From contig NZ_CP059572.1 in the NCBI RefSeq assembly GCF_019175365.1, positions 4,154,001 to 4,218,000 of the forward strand: 64,000 bases of DNA, read 5' to 3'. Below are positions 8,215 through 16,889 of this stretch, in pieces. The notes under the pieces are model-generated. The model was not told the DNA's origin and made no database searches. It was given only the letters and a program-made list of their open reading frames with translations. Source of the stretch: Actinomadura graeca (GTDB lineage Bacteria > Actinomycetota > Actinomycetes > Streptosporangiales > Streptosporangiaceae). The first letter of the stretch is position 1. Each line of letters starts with the position of its first letter. The position numbers were made by a program, and so were the translations under genes.

Positions 8215-9539
8215 CGGACGCCCCCGGCACGGCTCGGCGAGCCTTCGGGCAGTTCGGCGCCGCCGGGCTTCCCGGGCTCTTCGGGGATGGTCGGCCAGGT
8301 TTTGCTGATCATGAACTCCAGCCACCGCCGGTAGAAGGCGCGCTGCCCGTCCTCGCCGAAGAACGAGTCGCCGTACTCGCCGGGGAACTCCTCGTGCTCT
8401 CGGGTGTGGCCGCGTCCCATCTCGTAGTTCCAGGCCATCTTCCTGGCCTGGTGACCGTGTTCGAGGATGTGCCCGATCAGGCCCCAGTTCTCGCCGTCGT
8501 CGGTCTCCACGACGCCCGCCGGGCCCTCGGTGAAGGACGCCGACACCTGCTGGGCCCGCCTGGCGGCCTCGGGCGCGTCCTTGTCCACGACGGTGAACGA
8601 CCAGATCTCGAACTTGTTGGGGCCCTTGGGATGCCAGACGCGGATGTTGGCCGAGCCCGGCAGCCCGGAGAACGCCGGGAACGCCGTGAAGTTCGCGACG
8701 AACTCCGCCCGGTCGCCGACCCGTTCCCGCGCGGCCCGGCTCCTGGTCTCGTTGTACCGGCCGAGCGGGTCGTCCTCGAAGCGCGTCAGCCGCTCGAACA
8801 GGAAGCTCTCACCGTGGCCCTCGCGCATCGCGACGTGCCCGCCGTCCTTGCCCGCGAACGCGGGGCCGAACATCAGCAGCGACGAGGCGTGGCTGGTCGG
8901 GGCGTGGTAGGTGTCGCCCACGAACTGTTCGGCGGCCAGCTTCCAGTTCGCGTTGATCGTCCACTTGACGACGCCGGGCAGCACCTCGATGCCGTTCTCG
9001 GTGTGGTCGACCCAGCCGTCGATGTAGTACTTCAGGTCGCCCAGGTAGTCGGCCAGGGGCGGGGCGGACGGGTCGAAGTTCCCGAAGATCAGGCCCTTGT
9101 AGCTGTCGATCTGGGCGACCTTGACCAGCCCGTTGTCCTTCAGCGACAGCTCGTTGTAGTAGGCGTCGTCCAGGTTCGGCACCCCGACGAGCCCGCCCGC
9201 GGTGTCGTAGGTCCAGCCGTGGTAGGTGCACATGAACGTGCGCGTGTTGCCGGACTCGGCGCGGCACACCTTCATGCCGCGGTGCCGGCAGACGTTCAGG
9301 AACGCCTCGACGCCGCCGTCGGGCTGCCGCACCACGAGGACCGGGTCCCCGCCCATGTAGGTGGCGAAGAAGTCGTTCGGCTTCGGAATCATGCTGTCAT
9401 GGGCCAGGAAAAGCCAGGACCTGCCGAAGATCCTCTCCTGCTCCAGCCGGTAGATCTCCGGATCGATGAAGATCTCGGGGCTGATGAGCCCCTCTTTCCA
9501 GTTCACCAGCGATGACAGGTACTCCGCGTCGAGGGCCAT
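8211..9539 (-). CDS. Ring-hydroxylating dioxygenase alpha subunit (pair 1)
   Basis: A 442-aa Rieske oxygenase large subunit. The Rieske cluster is bound by CRHRG and CTYHGW. The active-site iron is bound in EQFVGDTYHAPTSH, the classic Asp-x2-His-x4-His arrangement. The gene has an almost perfect AAGGAGGT ribosome site before its ATG, suggesting high expression. Its length and loops fit the biphenyl/toluene/phenylpropionate group of dioxygenases. Product would be a cis-dihydrodiol, handed on to the SDR at the end of the operon. Exact substrate cannot be read from sequence alone. Confidence 0.95.
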   Translation of the reverse strand: MALDAEYLSSLVNWKEGLISPEIFIDPEIYRLEQERIFGRSWLFLAHDSMIPKPNDFFATYMGGDPVLVVRQPDGGVEAFLNVCRHRGMKVCRAESGNTRTFMCTYHGWTYDTAGGLVGVPNLDDAYYNELSLKDNGLVKVAQIDSYKGLIFGNFDPSAPPLADYLGDLKYYIDGWVDHTENGIEVLPGVVKWTINANWKLAAEQFVGDTYHAPTSHASSLLMFGPAFAGKDGGHVAMREGHGESFLFERLTRFEDDPLGRYNETRSRAARERVGDRAEFVANFTAFPAFSGLPGSANIRVWHPKGPNKFEIWSFTVVDKDAPEAARRAQQVSASFTEGPAGVVETDDGENWGLIGHILEHGHQARKMAWNYEMGRGHTREHEEFPGEYGDSFFGEDGQRAFYRRWLEFMISKTWPTIPEEPGKPGGAELPEGSPSRAGGVR

Positions 9540-9680
9540 CGATGGACCTCCTTTCCTTGCATTCCGGGAATTCCTTGGGCCAGGTCGCGTGCTCATCGAA
9601 CGCGGGCTTTTACGGCGCCGTCCACCGCGGTGTTCTGCCCTGAGGAACGAACACACGGAAAACCCCGCCGCGGGCCCGGC

Positions 9681-10331
9681 TCAGCTGATCGCGCCCGCGG
9701 AGAGCCGCAGGTCGCCGCCCTCGTGGGTGGCCGCCACGACCGCGGCCAGCAGCACGGCCCGCTCCATCAACTCCAGCGGCATGGAGGGCACCGGCCGGTC
9801 CCCGCCGCCCGCCGCGCGCGCCGGAGTGACCGGGACATGCACGAATCCCGTCGCCGTGGAGGTGTCCCGCGTGAGGTGCCGCGCGATATAGAACGCCTGA
9901 TTGCACAGGAACGTACCGGCGGTGTTGGAGACGTATCCGGGAATTCTCTCGGCGTTCCACCGGGCCAAAATCGCCTTGATGGGCAATGTGCTGAGATAAC
10001 CGTCGGGACCGCCGGGCTGGACGGGTTCGTCCACCGGTTCCCGTCCGTCGTTGTCGGAGAGCGGGAAGTCCCGCACATTGATCGCGGCCCTTTCGAGGGC
10101 GGGCGCGGTGCGCCCCGGGGCGACCCCGGTCAGCACGAGCGCGTCCGGCCGGTGCCGTTCGAGCCCGGCGGCGATCGCCTCCCGCACGCCCCGGGTCGTC
10201 ACCGGCAGCACCAGCCCCCGGACAATGACACCGTCGCTGACCCGCCCGTCCAGCCGTCCGGCGATGGCGCCGCTGGGATTGTCGGCCTCCTCGGCGTACG
10301 GCCCGAACCCCGTGACGACCACCACGCTCAC
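9681..10331 (-). CDS. pcp: Pyroglutamyl-peptidase I
   Basis: A 216-aa cysteine peptidase that removes N-terminal pyroglutamate. All three catalytic residues are in the expected places: Glu in APALERAAINV, Cys in SNTAGTFLCNQAFY and His in TGFVHVPVTP. VVVTGFGPY is the conserved N-terminus. The GTG start overlaps the stop of the hydrolase gene by 4 nt and the next gene follows after 141 nt, so it belongs to the catabolic operon by layout. A peptidase has no evident job in ring catabolism; it could act on an N-acyl or lactam substrate of the pathway, or be a passenger. Confidence 0.92.
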   Translation of the reverse strand: MSVVVVTGFGPYAEEADNPSGAIAGRLDGRVSDGVIVRGLVLPVTTRGVREAIAAGLERHRPDALVLTGVAPGRTAPALERAAINVRDFPLSDNDGREPVDEPVQPGGPDGYLSTLPIKAILARWNAERIPGYVSNTAGTFLCNQAFYIARHLTRDTSTATGFVHVPVTPARAAGGGDRPVPSMPLELMERAVLLAAVVAATHEGGDLRLSAGAIS

Positions 10332-11089
10332 GGCGCCGTGACCGTTTCCCTGCGCCGGAGGAACCCGTCGAGCGCCGCGAGGAACTCCTCCGGACGCTCC
10401 TTCATGACCGACGACTGCGTCAGCCCCGGGGAGATCAGCAGCTCGGTGTGCGGCGACTCCTTGTGCCAGACGAACGCGTCGTCGACGGGGTGGACGGAGT
10501 CGTCGTGGTCGCCCCGGCACACCAGCGTCGGCACCGTGATCTCACCCAGGTGGGGCCGCACCGTGTAGTACTCCTGGAAACGCGGCGCGCTCCGGGTCTC
10601 GCCGTAGAAGGCCACGACGTCCCGCCAGTCGTCGCCGTGCAGGTCCCGCCACTCCCGGCCCTGCTCGCTGTCGTCGTCGACCACGGCGAAGACGTTCTTG
10701 AGCGCGGCGTTCCCGTGCGCGCTGAGCCCGACGATCGGCGCGTCCACGATCAGCGAACGGAGCCTCTCGGGGCTCTCCAGCGCCAGCCGCCCGGCGACAC
10801 GGCTGCCCAGGGACACCCCGGCCACGTCCGCGCGCTCGACTCCGGCGGCGTCCAGGACGCGCCGCATGTCCTCGACCCAGATCTCGGGGCGCGCCAGCGG
10901 CGCGACCCGCTGGCTGCGGCCGAGACCCCGCAGGTCCGGCATGATCACCCGCCGCTTCCCGGCCAGCCGCGCGGGCAGGTCGCCGAACCACCGCCCGGAC
11001 GCGGCCGCCCCGTGGATCAGCAGGAGCGGGTCGCCCTTCCCCAGGTCTTCGTAGTAGATCGTGACACCGTCGGCGTCGATGGTCGCCAT
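10328..11089 (-). CDS. Alpha/beta-hydrolase-fold protein with altered catalytic triad
   Basis: A 253-aa protein of the meta-cleavage-product hydrolase/epoxide-hydrolase type. The oxyanion motif LLIHGAAASG, the nucleophile elbow GVSLGSR and the acid CRGDHDD are present. The catalytic His expected just before the C-terminal SVMKERPEEF segment is missing: the sequence there reads PGLTQSS. The ATG at 6 nt from GGAGGA is preferred to a GTG three bases upstream. It opens the minus-strand operon, about 170 nt from the divergent hydratase. If the triad is truly incomplete it may act by another mechanism or only bind its ligand. Confidence 0.87.
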   Translation of the reverse strand: MATIDADGVTIYYEDLGKGDPLLLIHGAAASGRWFGDLPARLAGKRRVIMPDLRGLGRSQRVAPLARPEIWVEDMRRVLDAAGVERADVAGVSLGSRVAGRLALESPERLRSLIVDAPIVGLSAHGNAALKNVFAVVDDDSEQGREWRDLHGDDWRDVVAFYGETRSAPRFQEYYTVRPHLGEITVPTLVCRGDHDDSVHPVDDAFVWHKESPHTELLISPGLTQSSVMKERPEEFLAALDGFLRRRETVTAP

Positions 11090-11263
11090 CACTCGTCCTC
11101 CGCTTCTTCCGGCAACGGGATGGTCGGCACCACGCCCGCCCGCCGCAACGCGGCCGTTCCGGGGGGCGGCACACTCACCGGTTCGTTCCGTCCGCCGGAA
11201 AGGGGGACTGGCCCGCCCGGCGCCCGCGGGCCACCGTGCCGGAAAGCTGACAGGAGGCGGAAC

Positions 11264-12049
11264 GTGGAATCAGTTCGAAGCGGCGTCGACGAGCAGGCCA
11301 CCCGGCTGTTGCGCGCCGAGGACACCGTGACCGACCGCGGGCCGCTCACCGACGAGCTGCCCGACCTGGACCTCGCCACGGCCTACCGGATCCAGGACGA
11401 GACCCTCTGCCGCCGCATCGAGCGCGGCGAGCAGCTCATCGGCGTCAAACTCGGCCTCACCTCCCAGGCCAAGCAGCGGCAGATGAACGTCGACCGGCCG
11501 GTCACCGCGTGGCTCACCGACGCGATGGCGCTCCCGGCGGCCGTCCCGCTCCCCTGGGACCGCCTCATCCACCCGCGCGTCGAACCCGAGATCGTCTTCG
11601 TCATGGGCCGCCGCCTGGCCGGCCCCGGCGTCACCGCCGCCTCCGCCCTGGCCGCGGTCGACCGCGTCTACGGCGGACTGGAGATCATCGACAGCCGCTA
11701 CCGCGACTTCCGCTTCACCCTGCCGGACGTCGTCGCCGACAACGCCTCGTCCGCCTACTACGTCACCGGGCCGCTGTCCGCCTCGGCCACCGCCCTCCAC
11801 CTGCCCCTGGAGGCGTGCAACCTGGAGGTGGACGGCCGGATCGCCGCCACCGCCACCGGCGCGGCCGTCCAGGGCAACCCCGCGGAGGCCCTGGCCATGG
11901 CCGCCAACTCCCTGGCCGAGCGCGACCACGCCATCGAGGCGGGCTCGATCGTCCTGACCGGCGGCATGACGGACGCGATCCCGCTGACCAGGGGCAGCAC
12001 CGTCACCGCCCACTTCACCCATCTGGGAGCGGTCACCCTGCGCTGCTGA
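11264..12049 (+). CDS. 2-oxopent-4-enoate (2-keto-4-pentenoate) hydratase family
   Basis: A 261-aa hydratase/decarboxylase of the MhpD/XylJ fold. The metal site is formed by acidic residues in HPRVEPEIVFVM and in GLEIIDSRY, and KLGLTSQAKQ is the conserved N-terminal substrate loop. It adds water to 2-hydroxypenta-2,4-dienoate, the product left after meta-cleavage hydrolysis. The GTG start has AGGAGG at good spacing. It faces away from the catabolic operon across a 174-nt region that must hold the promoters of both. The aldolase and aldehyde dehydrogenase that normally follow are not in the window. Confidence 0.92.
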   Translation: MESVRSGVDEQATRLLRAEDTVTDRGPLTDELPDLDLATAYRIQDETLCRRIERGEQLIGVKLGLTSQAKQRQMNVDRPVTAWLTDAMALPAAVPLPWDRLIHPRVEPEIVFVMGRRLAGPGVTAASALAAVDRVYGGLEIIDSRYRDFRFTLPDVVADNASSAYYVTGPLSASATALHLPLEACNLEVDGRIAATATGAAVQGNPAEALAMAANSLAERDHAIEAGSIVLTGGMTDAIPLTRGSTVTAHFTHLGAVTLRC

Positions 12050-12246
12050 CCCGGCGCCGAATTCAGCCTTGAGACCGCCAAGCCGACATTTCCGGGCCCC
12101 TCCACTGGGGAGCGGATGGACGGCCGGGATACAGGAGGCTGGCGGGACGGCTGCCTCTGCTGACCGCACCGATTATTAGCGAAAAGCGATCTACTGACTA
12201 CTCTGAGTCAGGGACCGGTGGTGATCGGACGAGGAAGGCGGCCGAT

Positions 12247-12945
12247 ATGGCTCGATGGGAAAAGATCTCCGGGGCGTTGACGGCGATCACCTCGGGATCG
12301 CGGACGACCGTCTGGGGCGTCAATTCCGCGGGCAGTATCTACAGGTACACCGGTGACGACCAGAACCCCTGGATCCGCATCGAAGGGGGTCTCATCGACA
12401 TCGGCGCCGCGCCGGACGGCACCGTCTGGGGCGTCAACTCGGCGGGCAACATCTACCGCTACACCGGCGACCAGGGCACCACCCACTGGCGCTCCATCCC
12501 CGGCGCGCTGGCGCGCATTTCGGCGGGATCGCGGACGAACGTCTGGGGCGTCAACTCGGCGGGCGGCATCTACAAGTACACCAACGAGGACGCCGAGCCC
12601 TGGACCCGGATAGAAGGGGCCCTCACCGACATCGGCGCCGCCGCCGACGGCACCGTCTGGGGCGTCAACGCCGCGGGCAACATCTACCGCTACACCGGCG
12701 ACCAGGACACCAAACGCTGGATCAACATCCCCGGCAAGCTGGTCCGCATCGACGCCGGATCGCGGACGAACGTCTGGGGCGTCAATTCCGCGGGCGGCAT
12801 CTACAAGTACACCGGCGACGACCAGAACCCCTGGATCAACATCCCGGGCAACCTTTCCGACATCGGAACCGGTGCCGACGGCACCGTCTGGGGCGTCAAT
12901 TCCCAAGGTGAGATCTACCGGTACACCGGAGACCAGCCCGGCTGA
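12247..12945 (+). CDS. Tectonin-repeat beta-propeller lectin-like protein
   Basis: A 232-aa protein made entirely of six repeats of about 37 residues. Each repeat follows the pattern W-x-x-I-x-G-x-L-x-x-I-x-x-G then VWGVNSAGxIYRYTGD, the tectonin signature, so the chain should close as a six-bladed propeller that binds sugars or lipopolysaccharide-like ligands. There is no signal peptide or membrane segment. GAGGAAGG lies ahead of the ATG. The gene stands alone between the hydratase and a small acidic gene. Cytoplasmic location without an export signal is odd for a lectin; release by lysis or a secretion machine is possible. Confidence 0.85.
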   Translation: MARWEKISGALTAITSGSRTTVWGVNSAGSIYRYTGDDQNPWIRIEGGLIDIGAAPDGTVWGVNSAGNIYRYTGDQGTTHWRSIPGALARISAGSRTNVWGVNSAGGIYKYTNEDAEPWTRIEGALTDIGAAADGTVWGVNAAGNIYRYTGDQDTKRWINIPGKLVRIDAGSRTNVWGVNSAGGIYKYTGDDQNPWINIPGNLSDIGTGADGTVWGVNSQGEIYRYTGDQPG

Positions 12946-12987
12946 TCCGACCGACCCGCCGCCCACGGCCCTCGACGCCGGGCCGCC

Positions 12988-13179
12988 TCAGGATTCGCCG
13001 AAGTCGTCCCGCGATATCCCCTTCTCGGCCATCTTGTCTTCGAGTTCGGCGCCCAGTTCGGGGCGGACGTCAGGGTCCGGCTGAGCCTGGTCGGCGTCCT
13101 GGCCGGAATCGCCGCCCGGCTTCATCACGACCTGATCGGTGTCCTCTGTCTTCGCCGCGTTCTCTTCAGGCGTGGTCAT
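12988..13179 (-). CDS. Small acidic hypothetical protein
   Basis: A 63-aa hydrophilic, strongly acidic protein beginning MTTPEENAAKTEDTD and ending in KGISRDDFGES. The ATG chosen has a GGGGG ribosome site; the frame stays open upstream but loses its acidic character. No family is recognised and no function is proposed. It is convergent with the tectonin gene and codirectional with, and downstream of, cytochrome oxidase subunit I, separated from it by about 145 nt. Confidence 0.55.
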   Translation of the reverse strand: MTTPEENAAKTEDTDQVVMKPGGDSGQDADQAQPDPDVRPELGAELEDKMAEKGISRDDFGES

Positions 13180-13325
13180 CGCGCCCCCTGTGTCGATCGA
13201 GCCGCCGGCTGTTCCGGCCATCGCGCTACGGCTACCCGGCCACGCCCGGCTGTAACGACGGTCGCAGGCGGGCACCCCGGTCGCCATGGCCACGAACAAC
13301 TCGCCTGACGTGTTCGTTTCCCCTG

Positions 13326-15017
13326 TCACTCACTCCTGCGCGGAACCTCGCGGAGGTCTTCCGGATCCTGCAGGGCGCCGATGTGGGGATGGTGCAGGTC
13401 GAAGGCTGGCCTTTCGGAGCGGATGCGGGGAATCGAGTCGAAGTTGTGGCGGGGTGGCGGGCAGGAGGTGGCCCACTCCAGGGAGTTGCCGTAGCCCCAG
13501 GGGTCGTCCACGTGTACGTCCTGGCCTTTGCGAGCGGTGCGCCAGACGTTCCACAGGAACGGGAACGTCGACAGGCCCAGGAGTGCCGCGCCGGCGGACG
13601 ACACCAGGTTGAGGGCGCTGAACTCGTCGGGGTAGTCCGAATAACGCCGAGGCATGCCCTGGGCGCCGAGGAGGTGCTGGACGAGGAACGTGGTGTGGAA
13701 CCCGATGAAGAGCATCCAGAAATGGATCTTCGAGAGCCGTTCGTCCAGCATTTTGCCGGTCATCTTGGGCCACCAGAACGAGAACCCGGCGAACATCGCG
13801 AACACCACGGTGCCGAACAGCACGTAGTGGAAGTGGGCGACCACGAAGTAGGAGTCGTGGACATGGAAGTCCAGCGGCGGCGACGCCAGGATCACCCCGG
13901 TCAGGCCGCCGAACAGGAACGTGACCAGGAACCCGAGCGCCCACAGCATGGGCGCCTGCAGGACGATCTGCCCGCGCCACATGGTGCCCACCCAATTGAA
14001 GAACTTGATGCCGGTGGGCACGGCGATCAGGAAGGACAGGAACGAGAAGAACGGCAGCAGCACCCTGCCGGTCGCGAACATGTGGTGCGCCCACACCGTC
14101 ATCGACAGCCCGGTGATGAGGATGCTGGCCCCGACCATGCCGAGGTACCCGAACAGCGGCTTGCGGCTGAAGACGGGGATGACCTCGGTGACGATGCCGA
14201 AGAACGGCAGCGCGACGATGTACACCTCGGGATGCCCGAAGAACCAGAACAGGTGCTGCCACAGCAGCGGCCCCCCGTTGGCGGGGTCGAAGACATGCGT
14301 GTTCAGGGTGCGGTCGGCCCACAGCGCGGCGAGCGCGGCGGCCAGCACCGGGAAGGCCAGGAGCACCAGGATCGAGGTGAACAGGACGTTCCACGTGAAG
14401 ATCGGCATCCGGAACATCGTCATGCCGGGAGCGCGCATGCCGACGATCGTGGTGAGGAAGTTGACGGCGCCCAGGATGGTGCCGAAGCCCGACAAGAAGA
14501 GGCCCGCCGTCCACAGGTCGCCGCCCTGCTCGGGCGAGCGGGTGTCGTCGGACAGCGGCGGATAGCCGGTCCACCCGAAACTGGCGGCGCCCTCGCTGGT
14601 CAGGAACCCCGAGATGGCGATCAGGGCCCCGAAGAAGAAGAGCCAGAAGCTCAGCGCGTTGAGCCGCGGGAAGGCCACATCGGGGGCACCGATCTGCAGC
14701 GGCATGATGACGTTGGCGAAGCCCGCGAACAGCGGGGTGGCGAAGAAGAACATCATCATCGTGCCGTGCATGGTGAAGAGCTGGTTGTACTGCTCGTTGC
14801 TCACCAGTTGCAGGCCCGGGCGCGCCAGTTCCCCTCGGATCAGCATGGCCAGGAGCCCGGCCAGGGAGAAGAACCCGAACGAGGCGATCAGGTAGAGGTA
14901 ACCGATCTTCTTGTGGTCGGTGGTGGCCAGCCACTCGACCACAACGCCCTTGACACCCCGTACCGGCGCGGTCAGCGACGTCGGCGGTTCGGTGGCCGGC
15001 CGCTTCACATCGGTCAC
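13326..15017 (-). CDS. ctaD: Cytochrome c oxidase subunit I (orphan copy)
   Basis: A 563-aa, 12-helix haem-copper oxidase subunit. Haem a ligands are in FTMHGTMMM and in the second His of HFHYVLFG; the haem a3 ligand is the first His of the latter. The copper-B site is seen in [11 protein letters not shown], with its His-Tyr crosslink pair, and in WAHHMF. Lys of [11 protein letters not shown] belongs to the K proton channel, and NALSFW to the D channel region. GTG start with GAGGAG. Subunits II, III and the bc complex genes are absent nearby, so this is likely a second, stand-alone copy as in many actinobacteria. It is divergent from a zinc-type CDF transporter. Confidence 0.95.
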   Translation of the reverse strand: MTDVKRPATEPPTSLTAPVRGVKGVVVEWLATTDHKKIGYLYLIASFGFFSLAGLLAMLIRGELARPGLQLVSNEQYNQLFTMHGTMMMFFFATPLFAGFANVIMPLQIGAPDVAFPRLNALSFWLFFFGALIAISGFLTSEGAASFGWTGYPPLSDDTRSPEQGGDLWTAGLFLSGFGTILGAVNFLTTIVGMRAPGMTMFRMPIFTWNVLFTSILVLLAFPVLAAALAALWADRTLNTHVFDPANGGPLLWQHLFWFFGHPEVYIVALPFFGIVTEVIPVFSRKPLFGYLGMVGASILITGLSMTVWAHHMFATGRVLLPFFSFLSFLIAVPTGIKFFNWVGTMWRGQIVLQAPMLWALGFLVTFLFGGLTGVILASPPLDFHVHDSYFVVAHFHYVLFGTVVFAMFAGFSFWWPKMTGKMLDERLSKIHFWMLFIGFHTTFLVQHLLGAQGMPRRYSDYPDEFSALNLVSSAGAALLGLSTFPFLWNVWRTARKGQDVHVDDPWGYGNSLEWATSCPPPRHNFDSIPRIRSERPAFDLHHPHIGALQDPEDLREVPRRSE

Positions 15018-15393
15018 GGGCGGACTCCTCGCATTAGGTGATCGGCCGGTGTGGGGCGCTTTGGCGTGTGCCCGGCGCGGAGGGCGCCGGCGAGCGGCCA
15101 CGGTGGCTGCCTCTACCCCGGCCGTCACACCCGAACCCTCGGGAAAACGATCTGGCACAGACACGGAAACCGAGCGCTCACTAGAGCGCGGCGCGCCGGT
15201 GGCCGGACTTTTGAGTTCTGTGGTCTCAACAGGGAACACGCTTGGTGTGACAGATGGTGATGTCGACGATCGCCTTCTGTCGTCACTCGACGAATCTATC
15301 GGCGTAGCGTTGTTTGTTGCGCATCATTGGCAGGCACTTATCAAAAGTTTTTGTCGAGATGCTGCAAACGGTTTTTTCGGCCATCCTGGGCAG

Positions 15394-16536
15394 ATGAGCG
15401 GTTTGCCGGCTGCCAGCGGACACGGGCACGGGCACGGGCATGAGCACGGGCGCGGGCGGGGTGGCGGGTCTCGGCTGTGGAAGCGGATGACGCACGTGGT
15501 GCGTCCGCATTCGCATGAGACGGCCGACAAGGTCGATTCGGCGCTGGAGTCCTCGGCCGAGGGGATGCGGGCGCTGTGGATCTCGCTGGCCGGGCTCGGC
15601 GCCACCGCGGTCGTCCAGGCGGTCGTCGTGGCGCTGTCCGGCTCGGTGGCGCTTCTGGGGGACACGTTGCACAACGCGGCCGACGCCCTCACCGCCGTTC
15701 CGCTGGGGGTCGCGTTCCTGCTCGGCCGCCGTCCGCCGACCCGCCGGTACACCTACGGGTACGGACGCGCCGAGGACCTCGCGGGGGTCGTGATCGTGCT
15801 GACGATCGCCGCGTCCTCGATCGCGGCCGCCTACACCGCCGTGGACCGGCTCCTGCACCCCCAGGAGGTCACCGGCGTGGCCGCCGTCGCGGGCGCAGGG
15901 CTGGTCGGCTTCGCGGGCAACGAACTGGTCGCGCGGTACCGGATGAGGGTCGGACGCAGGATCGGGTCGGCCGCCCTGGTCGCCGACGGCCTGCACGCCC
16001 GCACCGACGGCTTCACCTCGCTGGCCGTCCTGGCGGGCGCGGGGGGTCTGGCGCTCGGATGGCGATGGGCCGACCCCGTCGTCGGGCTGCTCATCACCGC
16101 CGCCATCCTGACGGTGCTGCGCCAGGCCGCCCGCGAGGTGTTCCGGCGGCTGATGGACGCCGTGGACCCGGCCCTGGTCGACCGCGCGGAGGCGGCGCTG
16201 CGCGCGACTCCCGGGGTCCTGGACATCGGCCGGGTCCGGTTGCGCTGGATCGGTCACCGGCTGCGCGCCGAGTGCGAGATCGTCGTCGATCCCGGCGTGT
16301 CGGCCGTCCGGGCGCACGCGGTGGCGGCCGAGGCCGAGCACGCCTTGATCCACTCCGTCCCGCATCTGACGGCGGCGCTCGTGCACGCCGACCCGCTCCC
16401 CCGCGACGGCCTGGACCACCACGCCGTGCTCGCCGGCCACGGCCTCGATCCTGCATTCCAGCGGGGACGCGATGGAGATCGCGGTCCAAGGACGGCCGGA
16501 TGGTCGGCGTGCGGGGCTCGGCCGGGGACCGGGTGA
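15394..16536 (+). CDS. Cation diffusion facilitator (zinc-type efflux transporter), 3' end altered
   Basis: A 380-aa CDF protein with six predicted helices between residues 65 and 270 and a cytoplasmic C-terminal domain. The N-terminal HGHGHGHEHG stretch is a metal-binding tail. The transport site is complete: HNAAD in helix II and HARTD in helix V. The ATG is chosen where the His-rich tail starts; its ribosome site is weak. The last 30 or so residues (from AGHGLDPAF on) do not look like a CDF tail and run into the molybdopterin-oxidoreductase remnant in another frame, so the original stop was probably lost. Upstream lies an AT-rich stretch with an imperfect inverted repeat (15312-15325 and 15358-15369), a possible metal-regulator site. 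Confidence 0.88.
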   Translation: MSGLPAASGHGHGHGHEHGRGRGGGSRLWKRMTHVVRPHSHETADKVDSALESSAEGMRALWISLAGLGATAVVQAVVVALSGSVALLGDTLHNAADALTAVPLGVAFLLGRRPPTRRYTYGYGRAEDLAGVVIVLTIAASSIAAAYTAVDRLLHPQEVTGVAAVAGAGLVGFAGNELVARYRMRVGRRIGSAALVADGLHARTDGFTSLAVLAGAGGLALGWRWADPVVGLLITAAILTVLRQAAREVFRRLMDAVDPALVDRAEAALRATPGVLDIGRVRLRWIGHRLRAECEIVVDPGVSAVRAHAVAAEAEHALIHSVPHLTAALVHADPLPRDGLDHHAVLAGHGLDPAFQRGRDGDRGPRTAGWSACGARPGTG

Positions 16537-16706
16537 ACCGAGGGCGGCTCGGCCCCAAGGACCTGTACGGATGGCAGGCGGCCCAGGGCGCCCGCGACAC
16601 CGGGTTGCCGCGGGTCGTCGAGCGCTGCCACCCGGACACCCTGCGGCAGATGCGCTGGGCCAACGCGCACCTCAAGCAGATCAGCGCCCAGGTGCTCAAC
16701 AGCTGA
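16442..16706 (+). pseudogene. Gutted molybdopterin oxidoreductase remnant
   Basis: Two conserved pieces of one gene type sit side by side without the 600 or so residues between them. In one frame SGDAMEIAV is followed, after a frame change near base 16485, by KDGRMVGVRG, DRVNRGRLGPKDLYGWQA, a stretch typical of the N-terminal region of bis-MGD molybdopterin oxidoreductases. This runs straight into a C-terminal-looking tail, CHPDTLRQMRWANAHLKQ, and a stop. The start codon and cluster Cys motif are missing too. An internal deletion plus frameshift is the simplest reading. The assignment of the C-terminal piece to the same gene is from memory of the family and less sure. Confidence 0.6.
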
Positions 16707-16889
16707 ACGACGGCCTCGGACGACCGGCGTCCACGAGGTCGCCGCTGCTCGGGCCGGGTGGCCCTCGCCTGGAGCATGCCCCGCCGAGGCGCCCGGTGCA
16801 GGTTTATCACCGGCACGAAGGGCAGGGGCCGGACGAGCGGGCCGTCGGGCAACGGCCGTGATCGTCTTTCAGGAACGGGGTGGCTCACC

